Notes: a model not told the origin generated them from the sequence alone. Shown: positions 8,522 to 16,893, counted from the stretch's first letter. The stretch is 64,000 bases of DNA from JAVVHE01 sp038238915 (GCA_038238915.1 JBBSFH010000015.1:1-64000), one strand, 5' to 3'. A program made the numbers and translations.

Positions 8522-9583
8522 CTAAAGCCGCGCCTCTAGAACCAGATTGAAGGGCGTCTCGGTTGCACGGCGGAAGCGGGTGAAGCCCGCCTTGGTCACC
8601 ACGTCGCGCAGCCGCGCCTCGCCCGCTTGTGCGCCGAGACCGAGCGCTACTTCCTGCGAGAGCGAGGCGGGCGTGCAGACCATCGTCGAGGCGGCATAGT
8701 AGATGCGACCAATCGGGTTCATGTTCTCGCCGAGCGTATCGCCCGCGAACGGCTCGACGATCATCCACGTGCCGTCGGGTGCGAGCGCTTGCCGCACGTG
8801 CGCGCCCGCGCCGACCGGATCGCCCATATCGTGCAGGCAATCGAAGAAGGTGATCAGATCATAGCCCGTGCCCGGAAAAGCCTTGGCGGACGCGACCGTG
8901 AACTGGGTCCGGTCGCCCACACCCGCCGCCGCCGCCGCCTCGCGCGCGCGCTCGATCGAAGGGGCGTGATAGTCGAAACCATGGAAGCGCGCTTTGGGGA
9001 AAGCCTGCGCCATCAGGATCGTCGATGCGCCGTGTCCGCAGCCGACGTCTGCGACCGTACCGCCCTCCGCCAGCCGCGCGCCCACGCCCGAAAGCGCCGG
9101 GATCCAGCTCTCGATCAAATGCGCGGCGTAGCCGGGGCGGAAGAACCGCTCGGTGCCGCGGAACAGGCAGGGCGAATGTTCATGCCAGCCGACGCCTTCG
9201 CCGGTGCGGAACGCGTCCACGATCTTGGGCTCGTCGAGCCACAGCGCCTGGATGAGTTCGAACGCGCCGACCATGAACGCCGGCCCGCCCTCGGCCGCGA
9301 AAACCATCGCCTGCTCGGGAGACAGCGCGAAGCTGGCAGCTGCAGCATCGCATTCGACATAGCCCGCCGCCGCCATCGCGCTCAGCCATTCGCGCACATA
9401 GCGTTCGGTGAGGCCGGTTTTGGTAGCGAGCGCAGGCGACGTGACGGATTCGCCGTCCGCCATCGCCTTGAACAGCCCCAGCCGATCGCCGAGCACGACC
9501 AGCGGTGCGCTCATTGAAGCGCCGAGTTCGCCGACCATCCGCCCGGCGAAAGCTTCGAGTTTGACCATATCGAGTTCGCGCAT
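8522..9583 (-). CDS. Class I SAM-dependent methyltransferase with N-terminal winged helix
   Basis: 353 aa from ATG 9583, with AGGAGG seven bases upstream. Residues about 15-90 form a winged-helix dimerisation domain of the O-methyltransferase type (LGDRLGLFKAMADG, LATKTGLTERYVREWLSAMAAAGYV). The Rossmann part shows the SAM motif VADVGCGHGASTILMAQAFP, then FHGFDYHAPSIERAR and FFDCLHDMGDPVGA. The arrangement is like Rv2258c-type methyltransferases. The substrate is unknown. The gene is divergent from the amidase at 9669, with an 85-base intergenic region. Confidence 0.8.
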   Translation of the reverse strand: MRELDMVKLEAFAGRMVGELGASMSAPLVVLGDRLGLFKAMADGESVTSPALATKTGLTERYVREWLSAMAAAGYVECDAAAASFALSPEQAMVFAAEGGPAFMVGAFELIQALWLDEPKIVDAFRTGEGVGWHEHSPCLFRGTERFFRPGYAAHLIESWIPALSGVGARLAEGGTVADVGCGHGASTILMAQAFPKARFHGFDYHAPSIERAREAAAAAGVGDRTQFTVASAKAFPGTGYDLITFFDCLHDMGDPVGAGAHVRQALAPDGTWMIVEPFAGDTLGENMNPIGRIYYAASTMVCTPASLSQEVALGLGAQAGEARLRDVVTKAGFTRFRRATETPFNLVLEARL

Positions 9584-9668
9584 GTGCTTTCCTCCTGCTG
9601 ACGCACAGAATAACAGAAGCTGGAGCGCGCGAAAATCCGCCGCCATTCCTCGGATTACGGCCAAGCGC

Positions 9669-10340
9669 ATGATCAGCCGCCCCAGCCCCAATTTCGGCGA
9701 ACGCCGCCTGCCGGTGACGATGGCGGTCATCCATTATACCGGCATGCCCACCGCCGACGGAGCGCTCGATACGCTCACCAGCCCGGCTTCGGGCGTGAGC
9801 GCGCACTATATGATCGCGGAGGACGGAACCGTCTTCGCGCTGGTGGACGAGGCCTCGCGCGCCTGGCACGCAGGCGTGGGCCAGTGGCGCGGGGTGACCG
9901 ACGTCAACAGTGCGTCGATCGGGTACGAGCTGGTCAATCCGGGGTCCGAGTTCGGCTACCGTCCATTTCCCGAGCAGCAGATCGCAGCTCTGGCCGAACT
10001 ACTGCGCGCCGCCTTCGCGCGGTGGCCGATCCGGCCCGCGAACGTGATCGGCCACAGCGATCTCGCCCCCGCGCGCAAGGACGATCCGGGCGAACTGTTC
10101 CCCTGGGGGGTGCTCGCCGATGCGGGGCTCGCCGCGCGCGTGCCCGTGGGTGGTCCCGATCCGGGGTGGAGCGACGCGGGGGCGACGCTGGCGCTGGCGC
10201 GTTATGGCTATGGTGTGGCGGATGCCAAGGCGGCGCTGGTGGCATTCCAGCGACATTTCCGGCCCGCGCGCGTGGACGGCGTGTGGGACGCGCAGAGCCG
10301 CGCGGTGTTGCTGGCCTTGCTGCGGGCCGAGGGGCGTTAG
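9669..10340 (+). CDS. AmpD-like N-acetylmuramoyl-L-alanine amidase
   Basis: 223 aa from ATG 9669. The amidase_2 domain spans about 10-160: MAVIHYTGMPT (first zinc His), SAHYMIAEDGTVFALVDEASRAWHAG, SIGYELVN and GHSDLAPARKDDPGELFPW (last His and the Lys/Asp of the active site). A C-terminal peptidoglycan-binding-like helical domain (about 170-223, ALVAFQRHFRPARVDGVWDAQS) follows. The enzyme cleaves the amide between N-acetylmuramic acid and L-alanine, in peptidoglycan recycling or turnover. No signal peptide is visible, which suggests cytoplasmic AmpD-type recycling. The tgt gene begins three bases after its stop. Confidence 0.88.
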   Translation: MISRPSPNFGERRLPVTMAVIHYTGMPTADGALDTLTSPASGVSAHYMIAEDGTVFALVDEASRAWHAGVGQWRGVTDVNSASIGYELVNPGSEFGYRPFPEQQIAALAELLRAAFARWPIRPANVIGHSDLAPARKDDPGELFPWGVLADAGLAARVPVGGPDPGWSDAGATLALARYGYGVADAKAALVAFQRHFRPARVDGVWDAQSRAVLLALLRAEGR

Positions 10341-10343
10341 CCG

Positions 10344-11501
10344 TTGCGCTTCACCCTCCACGCGACCGACGGCCGCGCGCGCCGCGGCACGGTTCACACC
10401 CCAAGGGGCGATATCGCTACGCCCGCCTTCATGCCCGTGGGCACCGCCGCCACCGTCAAGGCGATGCGCCCCGCCGAGGTGCGCGCGAGCGGGGCGGACA
10501 TCATCCTGGGCAACACCTATCACCTGATGCTGCGCCCCGGGGCCGAGCGCGTGGCGCGGCTGGGCGGGCTGCACGCCTTCATGGGCTGGGAGCGGCCGAT
10601 CCTGACCGATAGCGGCGGCTATCAGGTGATGAGCCTCGGCGATCTGACGAAGCTGAGCGAGGCGGGGGTCGAATTCGCCAGCCACATCGATGGCAGCCGC
10701 CACATGCTCACACCCGAGCGCTCGATGGATATCCAGCGATTGCTCGGCAGCGACATCGTGATGGCGTTCGACGAATGCACGGTCGCGGGCGCGGACGAGG
10801 CTGCGGCGGAGGCTTCGATGCTGCGCTCGATGCGCTGGGCGGCGCGCTCGAAGGCGGCGCACGGCGATAGCCCGCATGCGCTGTTCGGCATTCAGCAGGG
10901 ATCGCTTTACCCCGATCAGCGCGCGGCTTCGGCGCAGGCGCTGACGGGCATCGGCTTCGACGGCTATGCGATCGGCGGGCTCGCGGTGGGGGAGGGGCAG
11001 GCGGCGATGTTCGCCTGCCTCGATTATGCGACTGGGCAGTTGCCCGCCGACAAGCCCCGCTACCTGATGGGTGTGGGCAAGCCCGACGACATCGTCGGCG
11101 CTGTGCTGCGCGGTGTCGACATGTTCGACTGCGTGCTGCCGACGAGGTCGGGGCGCAACGGGCAGGCGTTCACGAGCGCGGGGCCGATCAATCTGCGCAA
11201 CGCCAGGTTCGCCGAGGATCAGCGGCCGCTGGATGCGGACTGCGCCTGCCCCGCCTGCCGGGGCTGGAGTCGGGCGTATGTCCATCACCTGATCCGCAGT
11301 CAGGAGATCCTCGGCGCAATGCTGATGACCGAGCATAATCTGTGGTTCTACCAGCGGCTGATGGCGGGCTTACGGGGAGCCATCGAGGCGGGCGCAGTCG
11401 AAACGTGGGCGTCGAGCTTCCTTGGACGATATGGGCGCGGCGCGATAGACGCTGTCCCGCCCTCGCCGAGATTTCGCGGCGAGGGCGGGGCGGCGAATTG
11501 A
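10344..11501 (+). CDS. tgt: Queuine tRNA-ribosyltransferase (tRNA-guanine transglycosylase)
   Basis: 385 aa from TTG 10344, three bases after the amidase stop, so probably coupled to it. The enzyme exchanges guanine 34 of GUN-anticodon tRNAs for preQ1. Seen are NTYHLMLRPG, the base-binding DSGGYQVMSLG, the nucleophile region FDCVLPTRSGRNG and the zinc-binding CACPAC...H segment. The length is family-like apart from a C-terminal extension of about 16 residues (AVPPSPRFRGEGGAAN) encoded by a perfect palindrome (see the repeat at 11456). No other queuosine genes are present in the window. Confidence 0.95.
   Translation: MRFTLHATDGRARRGTVHTPRGDIATPAFMPVGTAATVKAMRPAEVRASGADIILGNTYHLMLRPGAERVARLGGLHAFMGWERPILTDSGGYQVMSLGDLTKLSEAGVEFASHIDGSRHMLTPERSMDIQRLLGSDIVMAFDECTVAGADEAAAEASMLRSMRWAARSKAAHGDSPHALFGIQQGSLYPDQRAASAQALTGIGFDGYAIGGLAVGEGQAAMFACLDYATGQLPADKPRYLMGVGKPDDIVGAVLRGVDMFDCVLPTRSGRNGQAFTSAGPINLRNARFAEDQRPLDADCACPACRGWSRAYVHHLIRSQEILGAMLMTEHNLWFYQRLMAGLRGAIEAGAVETWASSFLGRYGRGAIDAVPPSPRFRGEGGAAN
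11456..11489. repeat. 13-bp perfect palindrome inside the 3' end of tgt
   Basis: CCCGCCCTCGCCG (11456-11468) and CGGCGAGGGCGGG (11477-11489) are perfect inverse copies around AGATTTCG. It is coding (PPSPRFRGEGG) and has no T run after it. It resembles the short GC-rich intergenic palindromes common in sphingomonad genomes, and here it seems to have been taken into the reading frame. Confidence 0.75.
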
Positions 11502-11613
11502 ACGAGGGCGCTTCGCTCACGCTGTAGCCTTACCGCGCCGCCGTCTCGACGTCATCGCCTGTTGGCAGGCGCTGCTGGGCGCACCTCCGACCGCTATCCT
11601 CAGGCTCGATCCC

Positions 11614-12939
11614 TCAAACCGGCCATGCGGTAGCGCCGCCGGACGAGTGCCTCCGGCGGCGGCGCAGCAGCTGAGCAAAGCCGAGGCCACCCAGCATCAG
11701 CGCCACCGTCCCCGGCTCGGGCACCGCGTCGAACAGCGGGCCGTCGATCGCCTGCCGCCCGATATTCTGCCCAAGCAGCAGACCCGCCTCGTTGTCGAAG
11801 CGGAAGTGGATGCCGCCCCACAACCGGCTGTTCGCACCGTCCAGCGCGGCCTGCTCGAGCCCCGTGAACGAGCGCGTGTCGCCCGCGATCGTGTATGTGA
11901 AGCCCTCGTCGCCAAAGGCCTGCAGAAGGATCGTCGAAGCCACGCCCGACAGCGCCGAGTGCGTGGAGATGTAAGTCGGGTGCAGCGGCGTGCCGAAGAG
12001 CGGTGCCCATGCGGCGTCGGCCGTGGTGGCGGCGTTGCCGTCGGTGTCTCCCTCCCGGATCGCGGTCACAGGCCTCCACAGCCGATACTCGTATTTCGCG
12101 TCGAAGCCGGCGATGAGCGCATCCGCCACCCCTGTTGTGAGCAGCGCGAACGCGCGCGCGTATTCGATCGTGGACAAGCCCTCGTCCTCGGCGACGGTCA
12201 GACCAATCCCCAGCCACGTCGCGCCGTTCGACACATCCCAGAACAGCGCGCTCGCAGTCTGGTCGGGGGTGCGCGTTGCGCTCGTCGCGGAGCCGATCTC
12301 CTTCACCTCGTTGTAGGCGGCCGCATATTCGGCGCTGTCGAGCGCGGGCGGCGGACCTGGCCGGAACTGATCGCCCGACGCGAGGACAAACGGCATTACG
12401 TCCCCCCAGTGGGGTGCTGCCGGATTTCCGGCTGACGTGGGCCGCCAGTCGCCCGGGAGGCCGGTCGTCGCGTAAGTCACCGACGCGGTGGAGCCATCGG
12501 TTGCGCGCTTGGCCAACACCGCGGCGGCGTAGGCCGCGCCGGTCTTGATACCCTTGTCCTTCGCCTTTCCGTCGGTAACGAGCGCGAGGCTTTGGGCCAG
12601 CGCCGCGTCATATTGCGCGGCGTTCGCAGGATTGAGCGCGACGAGCACGTCGCGCGCCGCCTGCGACGCGGCCGCGCGCGTATCGCCGCCCGGCGTGATG
12701 CCGACATTTCCCAGATATGACTTGTTGGGGCGGCCGAGCGCCAGATTGACCGCATCGTGCATCGCGATATTGACCATCGCGAAAGTCCGGGTCTGGACGA
12801 ACGGCGAGGCCGCCACGTTCGCGACCGCGCGCTGGTTCCAGAAGAGGATCGGGTCATCGGTAACCATGGGCACGGCTGAGGCCGCGCCGCTCGCGGTCAT
12901 CAACGTAGCCGCGAGGGCGGCTGAGTAGAAACGCATCAT
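11614..12939 (-). CDS. PEP-CTERM vanadium-dependent haloperoxidase-like protein
   Basis: 441 aa from ATG 12939 with AGGAG seven bases upstream. A signal peptide (about 1-23) leads to a helical acid-phosphatase/haloperoxidase domain. The three vanadate/phosphate-binding motifs are visible: KYEYRLWRPVTAIR, HPTYISTHSALSG and SRLWGGIHFRFDNEAG. The C-terminus is VPEPGTVALMLGGLGF followed by RRRRR, an exosortase sorting signal. Family enzymes oxidise halides with peroxide or act as phosphatases; which applies here cannot be told. It would act at or outside the cell surface. It is convergent with tgt and downstream of a winged-helix regulator on the same strand. Confidence 0.85.
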   Translation of the reverse strand: MMRFYSAALAATLMTASGAASAVPMVTDDPILFWNQRAVANVAASPFVQTRTFAMVNIAMHDAVNLALGRPNKSYLGNVGITPGGDTRAAASQAARDVLVALNPANAAQYDAALAQSLALVTDGKAKDKGIKTGAAYAAAVLAKRATDGSTASVTYATTGLPGDWRPTSAGNPAAPHWGDVMPFVLASGDQFRPGPPPALDSAEYAAAYNEVKEIGSATSATRTPDQTASALFWDVSNGATWLGIGLTVAEDEGLSTIEYARAFALLTTGVADALIAGFDAKYEYRLWRPVTAIREGDTDGNAATTADAAWAPLFGTPLHPTYISTHSALSGVASTILLQAFGDEGFTYTIAGDTRSFTGLEQAALDGANSRLWGGIHFRFDNEAGLLLGQNIGRQAIDGPLFDAVPEPGTVALMLGGLGFAQLLRRRRRHSSGGATAWPV

Positions 12940-13101
12940 CCTATATCTCCTGTTACACTGATCGCGACGAGCGCCCCTTGCCCTCGCCTCGCGCGATCAA
13001 GCGCTGTTCCCCACGGCCTGCGCCACAGCGCGCGCCCGATCATCCTCTGATGGAACGCTGATTATGACCTTCGGCGAACTCGCGCGGCTGTGGGAATGCC
13101 G

Positions 13102-14676
13102 TCAGCCCCGATAGTCGGGCCGCGCTCCGCTCGCGCGCCAGTAGTGCTCCAGCCCCAGCTTGCGCAGCAGCGTCTCAAAGCGTGGATCGCGCCGGATCGG
13201 CGCGGCGGGAGGCAGGAACAGGATCCTGGTGCTGCGACGGCTGAGCAAGCTCGGTGCCGCGCGGATGTTATCGGGTCGGCCACCGCCGAAATAATATTGT
13301 TCCAAGAGGTCGAAGGCGACGTCGATCCGGCCGAAGTTCCCGAAATACACGGCCGCCTCGTGGCTTGCGGCCACCCTGTTGGCGCGTGCCCGCGCAACCA
13401 GTTCGACCGCCCGCGCGCGGTCGACCTCGGTGCCCGACGCCAACGCCGTCGCACAGGCGGCGTACATCGCGAGCGGTAGCGGCGATTCGCGCGGGCCTGC
13501 CACCGGCAGCGCCTCGACGTCCGCGATCATTGCCAGCGCGGCGCTCGCCTTGCCCATCAGCGTCAGGAAATGAAGACGGTGAAGCCAGGCCTGCGGGTTT
13601 CTCGGCCACAGCCGCTGGGTTCGTTCCATGCGTTGTTCGGCCTGCAAGATGTCGCCCGAGCTCCACTCGGCGAAGGCGAGCCGGGATTGGGCGATGTATT
13701 GGCGCGCGTCCTGCCCGATCGCTTGGTTCAACAAAGGGATCGCTGCCCGCGGCCGGCCGGCATCGACGAGAAGCCCGCCGAGCGCGGTGTTGAGCCGGGC
13801 GTTTCCGGCATGGCGGCCGAGCGCCGCGCGAAGCTCGGCTTCGACCGGGAGCCAGTTGCGGAAAAACGGACGGATCAGGATCATCGCGGTTTCGGCATCG
13901 GCGTTGCCGGGATCGAGCGCGAGCGCAGTTCGCGCCGCCTCGCGCGTTCGGGCCGCGTTGGCCTCCTCCACTTCCGAGACGCTGAAGTCGAGCAGCTGCG
14001 CGTAGCCGAGCGCCAGCCCGGCCCAGGCGTCCGCCGAACGTGGCGCAAGCTCGATCGCGCGACGGAAGTAGGCGACCGCCTGCTCGTCGTCCTCGGGCAG
14101 GCCGCGGAGCAGCGCCTCGTTCCCCGCCGAGATGACGCCCTGGGCCAAACCGGAGATTGCCGGAGGCGCGGCGCTGCCCTGACCGAGGCGCCACGCGCCG
14201 AACGCCAGCGCGGTCAACCCTGCCCCGACGCCCCCTAGCATCACGCGCCGATCCAGCTTCGGCGCGATGCGCTCAGCGGCCTCGGTTGTGGTCGGCGTCG
14301 GGAGCTCGGCCTCAGCGGGCGCGGCATCGAGCGCCGACAGGCGATACCCCACTTTGACGACGGTCTCGAGCGAGAAACACCCGGCGCCGAGCGTCGTCTC
14401 CAGCCGCCGCAGATGCGACATGACGCGGTGGATCGATCCTTCGCCCACCACCTGCCCGCCCCAGGCCCGCTCGATCAGCTCGTCGTGGCTGATCACACGC
14501 CCGTCCGCCCGCGCGAGTGCGACCAAGACCTGCATCACGCGTGGCTCGAGTATCTCGACGAGACCCCCGCGCAAAACCTCCCGCGTCGCCGGCCGCACCT
14601 CGAGCGCGCCAACGTGAAACGGGGGTTCGTCCGCGAGATGGATCGCGCCGGGATTGAGCGGTCGTCGTTTGTCCAT
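13102..14676 (-). CDS. CadC-like winged-helix regulator with TPR domain
   Basis: 524 aa. Residues about 18-115 form an OmpR/PhoB-type DNA-binding domain: EILEPRVMQVLVALARADGRVISHDELIERAWGG, then SIHRVMSHLRRLE and VVKVGYRL. A hydrophobic segment (about 140-165, VMLGGVGAGLTALAFGAW) probably anchors it in the inner membrane, so the DNA-binding domain is cytoplasmic and the rest periplasmic. The second part has TPR-like repeats (AVAYFRRAIELAPRSADAWAGLALGY and others to about 500). This is the ToxR/CadC architecture of one-component membrane regulators. The signal and target are unknown; the haloperoxidase gene 162 bases downstream is a candidate target. Confidence 0.8.
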   Translation of the reverse strand: MDKRRPLNPGAIHLADEPPFHVGALEVRPATREVLRGGLVEILEPRVMQVLVALARADGRVISHDELIERAWGGQVVGEGSIHRVMSHLRRLETTLGAGCFSLETVVKVGYRLSALDAAPAEAELPTPTTTEAAERIAPKLDRRVMLGGVGAGLTALAFGAWRLGQGSAAPPAISGLAQGVISAGNEALLRGLPEDDEQAVAYFRRAIELAPRSADAWAGLALGYAQLLDFSVSEVEEANAARTREAARTALALDPGNADAETAMILIRPFFRNWLPVEAELRAALGRHAGNARLNTALGGLLVDAGRPRAAIPLLNQAIGQDARQYIAQSRLAFAEWSSGDILQAEQRMERTQRLWPRNPQAWLHRLHFLTLMGKASAALAMIADVEALPVAGPRESPLPLAMYAACATALASGTEVDRARAVELVARARANRVAASHEAAVYFGNFGRIDVAFDLLEQYYFGGGRPDNIRAAPSLLSRRSTRILFLPPAAPIRRDPRFETLLRKLGLEHYWRASGARPDYRG

Positions 14677-14796
14677 CCGGCCCCTCTCGCGCGTCGAACC
14701 GACGAGCTCGCCCGGAGTCTGTAGCCTGCCCTACTCGCGTTGAACACGGAATAGCAGGGTCGCGCTCCGGTCTGTATGCGAAGTACGGGTTGGAGC

Positions 14797-15027
14797 CTAA
14801 AGATCCACCCCCGCCGCGATCGCTTCCAGCTTGCGCACGCGCTCGCGCAGATCGGCGAGTTCGATGCGGCCTGCGATCGGTGCGTGCGCGGGATGGTCCG
14901 CGTTCGCAAGTTCGTGGCGCTTGTGCGCGAGCCAGCGCGCCCAGGCCCACGCGGCGGCGGCGGAGAGCATCGCGATTGCGGCCAGAGCGCCGCCGGTCAA
15001 TACGATCAGGCTATCGAAGGGCGGCAT
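14797..15027 (-). CDS. Small membrane protein of the psp cluster (PspB-like tail), most distal
   Basis: 76 aa from ATG 15027 behind GAGGAG. An N-terminal membrane helix (about 7-32, IVLTGGALAAIAMLSAAAAWAWARW) is followed by a short amphipathic region ending RERVRKLEAIAAGVDL. This matches the start of the tail RVxVLERIATDP shared by the upstream genes but is cut short before the acidic end. It overlaps the end of the preceding gene (15011) by 17 bases, so it is translationally linked and is the last gene of the psp transcription unit. The individual function is unknown. Confidence 0.7.
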   Translation of the reverse strand: MPPFDSLIVLTGGALAAIAMLSAAAAWAWARWLAHKRHELANADHPAHAPIAGRIELADLRERVRKLEAIAAGVDL

Positions 15028-15259
15028 GGTCGCGGCTCCTCAGGCTTTCGATTTTCTCGCCCAGGCGGCGGGTGGGATCGGTGGCGATGCGCTCGAGGAC
15101 CTCGACACGCTCGCGCAGCCGGGCGACTTCGGCGATCAATGCATCGGTTTCGGGTGGCACCACGGGTGGTACAGCCGCGCGCAGGCGCATCCGGTCGCGC
15201 ACTACGCGCGCAAGGATCGCGGTGATCACGATCAGGACGATCATCTCATACTGGTTCAC
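15011..15259 (-). CDS. Small membrane coiled-coil protein of the psp cluster (PspB-like)
   Basis: 82 aa; the best start in this frame is GTG 15259, with a later ATG at 15244. A short membrane segment (MIVLIVITAILARVV) is followed by a Pro-rich linker and a coiled coil, RLRERVEVLERIATDP, then RRLGEKIESLR. PspB proteins have this layout: one N-terminal helix and a cytoplasmic coil ending in an LERI-type motif. I infer a paralogue of PspB that works in the same membrane-stress complex, but no function has been shown for this copy. Confidence 0.7.
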   Translation of the reverse strand: MNQYEMIVLIVITAILARVVRDRMRLRAAVPPVVPPETDALIAEVARLRERVEVLERIATDPTRRLGEKIESLRSRDHAALR

Positions 15260-15357
15260 GGCGCGGGTCCAATCCGGGAAAGCGGGGGTTGGTTCGGTCG
15301 GAGCGCGCCCGTCGCGCGACTTTCGACGAACGACGGCTGCGTTTCGACCGACGTGGC

Positions 15358-15621
15358 CTAGTTGAGCGGTGCCAGGCGTAGCTTCTCGATCTCGCCAGCG
15401 AGTGCGTGGCCGGGATCGGTGGCGATGCGCTCCAGAACAGCGACGCGCGCTTCGAGCCGTTCGATCTTCGCAGCATATTGTGCCGCCTGTTCGCCCGCAG
15501 TCGTCGCGGCGAGTTCAAGTGCTCGCTCCTTGAGCTTGATCCAGCGCATCAGCGGTCCTGACAGGATCGCGATGATCGGGATTGATATGCCCAGCAGGGC
15601 GAAAATGTGGCCTGAGTTCAT
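15358..15621 (-). CDS. Small membrane coiled-coil protein of the psp cluster (PspB-like)
   Basis: 87 aa from ATG 15621 with AGGAG upstream. A hydrophobic helix (about 5-27, IFALLGISIPIIAILSGPLM) is followed by a long amphipathic helix with KERALELAATTAGEQAAQYAAK and the tail RVAVLERIATDP...LAGEIEKLR. The tail is nearly identical in pattern to those of the neighbours at 15011, 15633 and 15993. It lies 11 bases after the preceding gene. It is probably a cytoplasm-facing coiled-coil partner of PspA/PspC at the inner membrane (inference). Confidence 0.72.
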   Translation of the reverse strand: MNSGHIFALLGISIPIIAILSGPLMRWIKLKERALELAATTAGEQAAQYAAKIERLEARVAVLERIATDPGHALAGEIEKLRLAPLN

Positions 15622-15632
15622 GGGATTGGCTC

Positions 15633-15968
15633 CTAGTTGAGGTTGGTGTGGAGACTGGCGATTTCGCGGTCGAGCCGCGCGCCGGGATCGGTGGCGATGC
15701 GTTCGAGCACCGCGACGCGGTTCTTCATCTCGCCCAGTTCGGTGCGCAGGTGGCAGTTCTCTTCGGCGAGCGTGGCAACCATGCGTTCGGCTTCAGGTGT
15801 CTTGGTGGGGTGCATCGCCTTGCCCCAGCTGTTCTCGAGCGGGTAGCCGTGGCGCACCCGCAGCCAGGTGGTGAAAACCCACCCGCCGATTGCGAGTGCG
15901 CCGAGGCTCATGCCGCCGCCGATGATCCAGGGAAGATTGGGGACGATGAACATTTCCGCGGGGTCCAT
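15633..15968 (-). CDS. Small membrane coiled-coil protein of the psp cluster (PspB-like)
   Basis: 111 aa from ATG 15968 with AAGGAG eight bases upstream. A membrane helix (about 14-36, WIIGGGMSLGALAIGGWVFTT) is followed by a linker with SWGKAMHPTKTPEAERM and a coiled coil, MKNRVAVLERIATDPGARL, then DREIASLH. It is one of five consecutive genes in which the membrane part varies while the ERIATDP tail is kept. The variable part may sense or bind different partners (inference). Confidence 0.72.
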   Translation of the reverse strand: MDPAEMFIVPNLPWIIGGGMSLGALAIGGWVFTTWLRVRHGYPLENSWGKAMHPTKTPEAERMVATLAEENCHLRTELGEMKNRVAVLERIATDPGARLDREIASLHTNLN

Positions 15969-15992
15969 GATCGGTCTCCTTGGGCATGGGGC

Positions 15993-16478
15993 TCAGCGCA
16001 GCGCGTCGATCTCGTCGGACACGCGCTTGGCGGGATCGGTGACGATGCGTTCGAGCACGGCCACCCGCTCTTCTAGCCGGGTCGCGAGCGCTTTCAGCCG
16101 GGCGTTCTCCTCGGCCAATGCCTCGTTCTCGCGGGTGGCGGCGGGGTTAAGCGCAGTTCGTCCGGCGCGTATGTCCGCCTTGCGTTCGCGCCAGGTGCGC
16201 GTGTCGCCGTGGCGAGCGCGGATCCAGGTGCGGATGAGGCCTGCGATCACGAAGAGCGCGATGAACCAGAGGAACGTGTGCGAACCGTGCATCCCCTGGT
16301 GGTCGAACAGCGGCATCCCGTCCTCGTCCGCCACAGTGGTGCCACTGGCACCGTTGTGGCCGTGGCCGTGGCTGGCCGACGTGATCGTGATCGATCCGTC
16401 CGAATTCTTGATCGTTGCGGTATCGCCGTCGGTATCGGGATCGGTGGCGTCCGGGGCAGAGGCGGTGGCGGTCGGCAC
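15993..16478 (-). CDS. Membrane coiled-coil protein of the psp cluster with acidic/His-rich N-terminus
   Basis: 161 aa from GTG 16478 (AGGGAG upstream). The N-terminal 60 residues are hydrophilic, with many Asp and Thr (DATDPDTDGD) and a His-rich stretch (ASHGHGHNGA, then FDHQGMHGSHTF) that could bind metal. A membrane helix (about 69-87, FLWFIALFVIAGLIRTW) precedes a basic region and the coiled coil RLEERVAVLERIVTDP...VSDEIDALR. The arrangement puts the His-rich part on one side of the membrane and the PspB-like coil on the other. It is the first of the five extra genes after pspC. Confidence 0.7.
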   Translation of the reverse strand: MPTATASAPDATDPDTDGDTATIKNSDGSITITSASHGHGHNGASGTTVADEDGMPLFDHQGMHGSHTFLWFIALFVIAGLIRTWIRARHGDTRTWRERKADIRAGRTALNPAATRENEALAEENARLKALATRLEERVAVLERIVTDPAKRVSDEIDALR

Positions 16479-16513
16479 GGTGGTTCACTCCCTGTTGGGG
16501 CGGCGCGCTGTGT

Positions 16514-16891
16514 TTAGCGCAGGCTGTCGATTTCGGCGGCCAAGCGGGTGTTGCTGCTGACCGCATGGGCCTCGATGTCGCGCAGGCGGCGGTCGAGATC
16601 GCGGAAGCGGCTATGGACATCGCGGACGGAGCGCTGCGGGGCGACGCGGACGTCGGACCAGAATTTCGCGCGTTCCGCGTCATCATGATACTGGGCGATC
16701 GGCTTGTTGTCGGTGCACCACACGATCACGAAGTAGAGCGGGAGCGGGAAGCCGCCGCCGAACAGCGTGCCCATGACGAAACCGACACGGACCCAGGTCA
16801 CATCGACGCCGAGGTAGTCGGCGAGTCCCGCGCACACGCCCATCCATTTGGCGTTGACCTTGTCGCGGTAGAATTTGGTACGGCTTTCCAT
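16514..16891 (-). CDS. pspC: Phage-shock protein C
   Basis: 125 aa from ATG 16891; the longer frame to 17098 lies inside pspB and is a shadow. The PspC domain is clear: KFYRDKVNAKWMGVCAGLADYLGVDVTWVRVGFV, then a hydrophobic hairpin (about 38-62) ending in LYFVIVWC. The C-terminus carries an extra coiled coil, FRDLDRRLRDIEAHAVSS, ending AAEIDSLR, which matches the tails of the downstream small proteins. PspC is the inner-membrane sensor that binds PspA and frees PspF on membrane stress. It is two bases after pspB, in the same operon. Confidence 0.9.
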   Translation of the reverse strand: MESRTKFYRDKVNAKWMGVCAGLADYLGVDVTWVRVGFVMGTLFGGGFPLPLYFVIVWCTDNKPIAQYHDDAERAKFWSDVRVAPQRSVRDVHSRFRDLDRRLRDIEAHAVSSNTRLAAEIDSLR

Positions 16892-16893
16892 GG

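Noticed and set aside
9999..11336. A 445-codon minus-strand frame opposite the amidase and tgt
   Set aside because: Shadow frame: Tgt motifs on the plus strand are complete and the antisense product has no recognisable domain.
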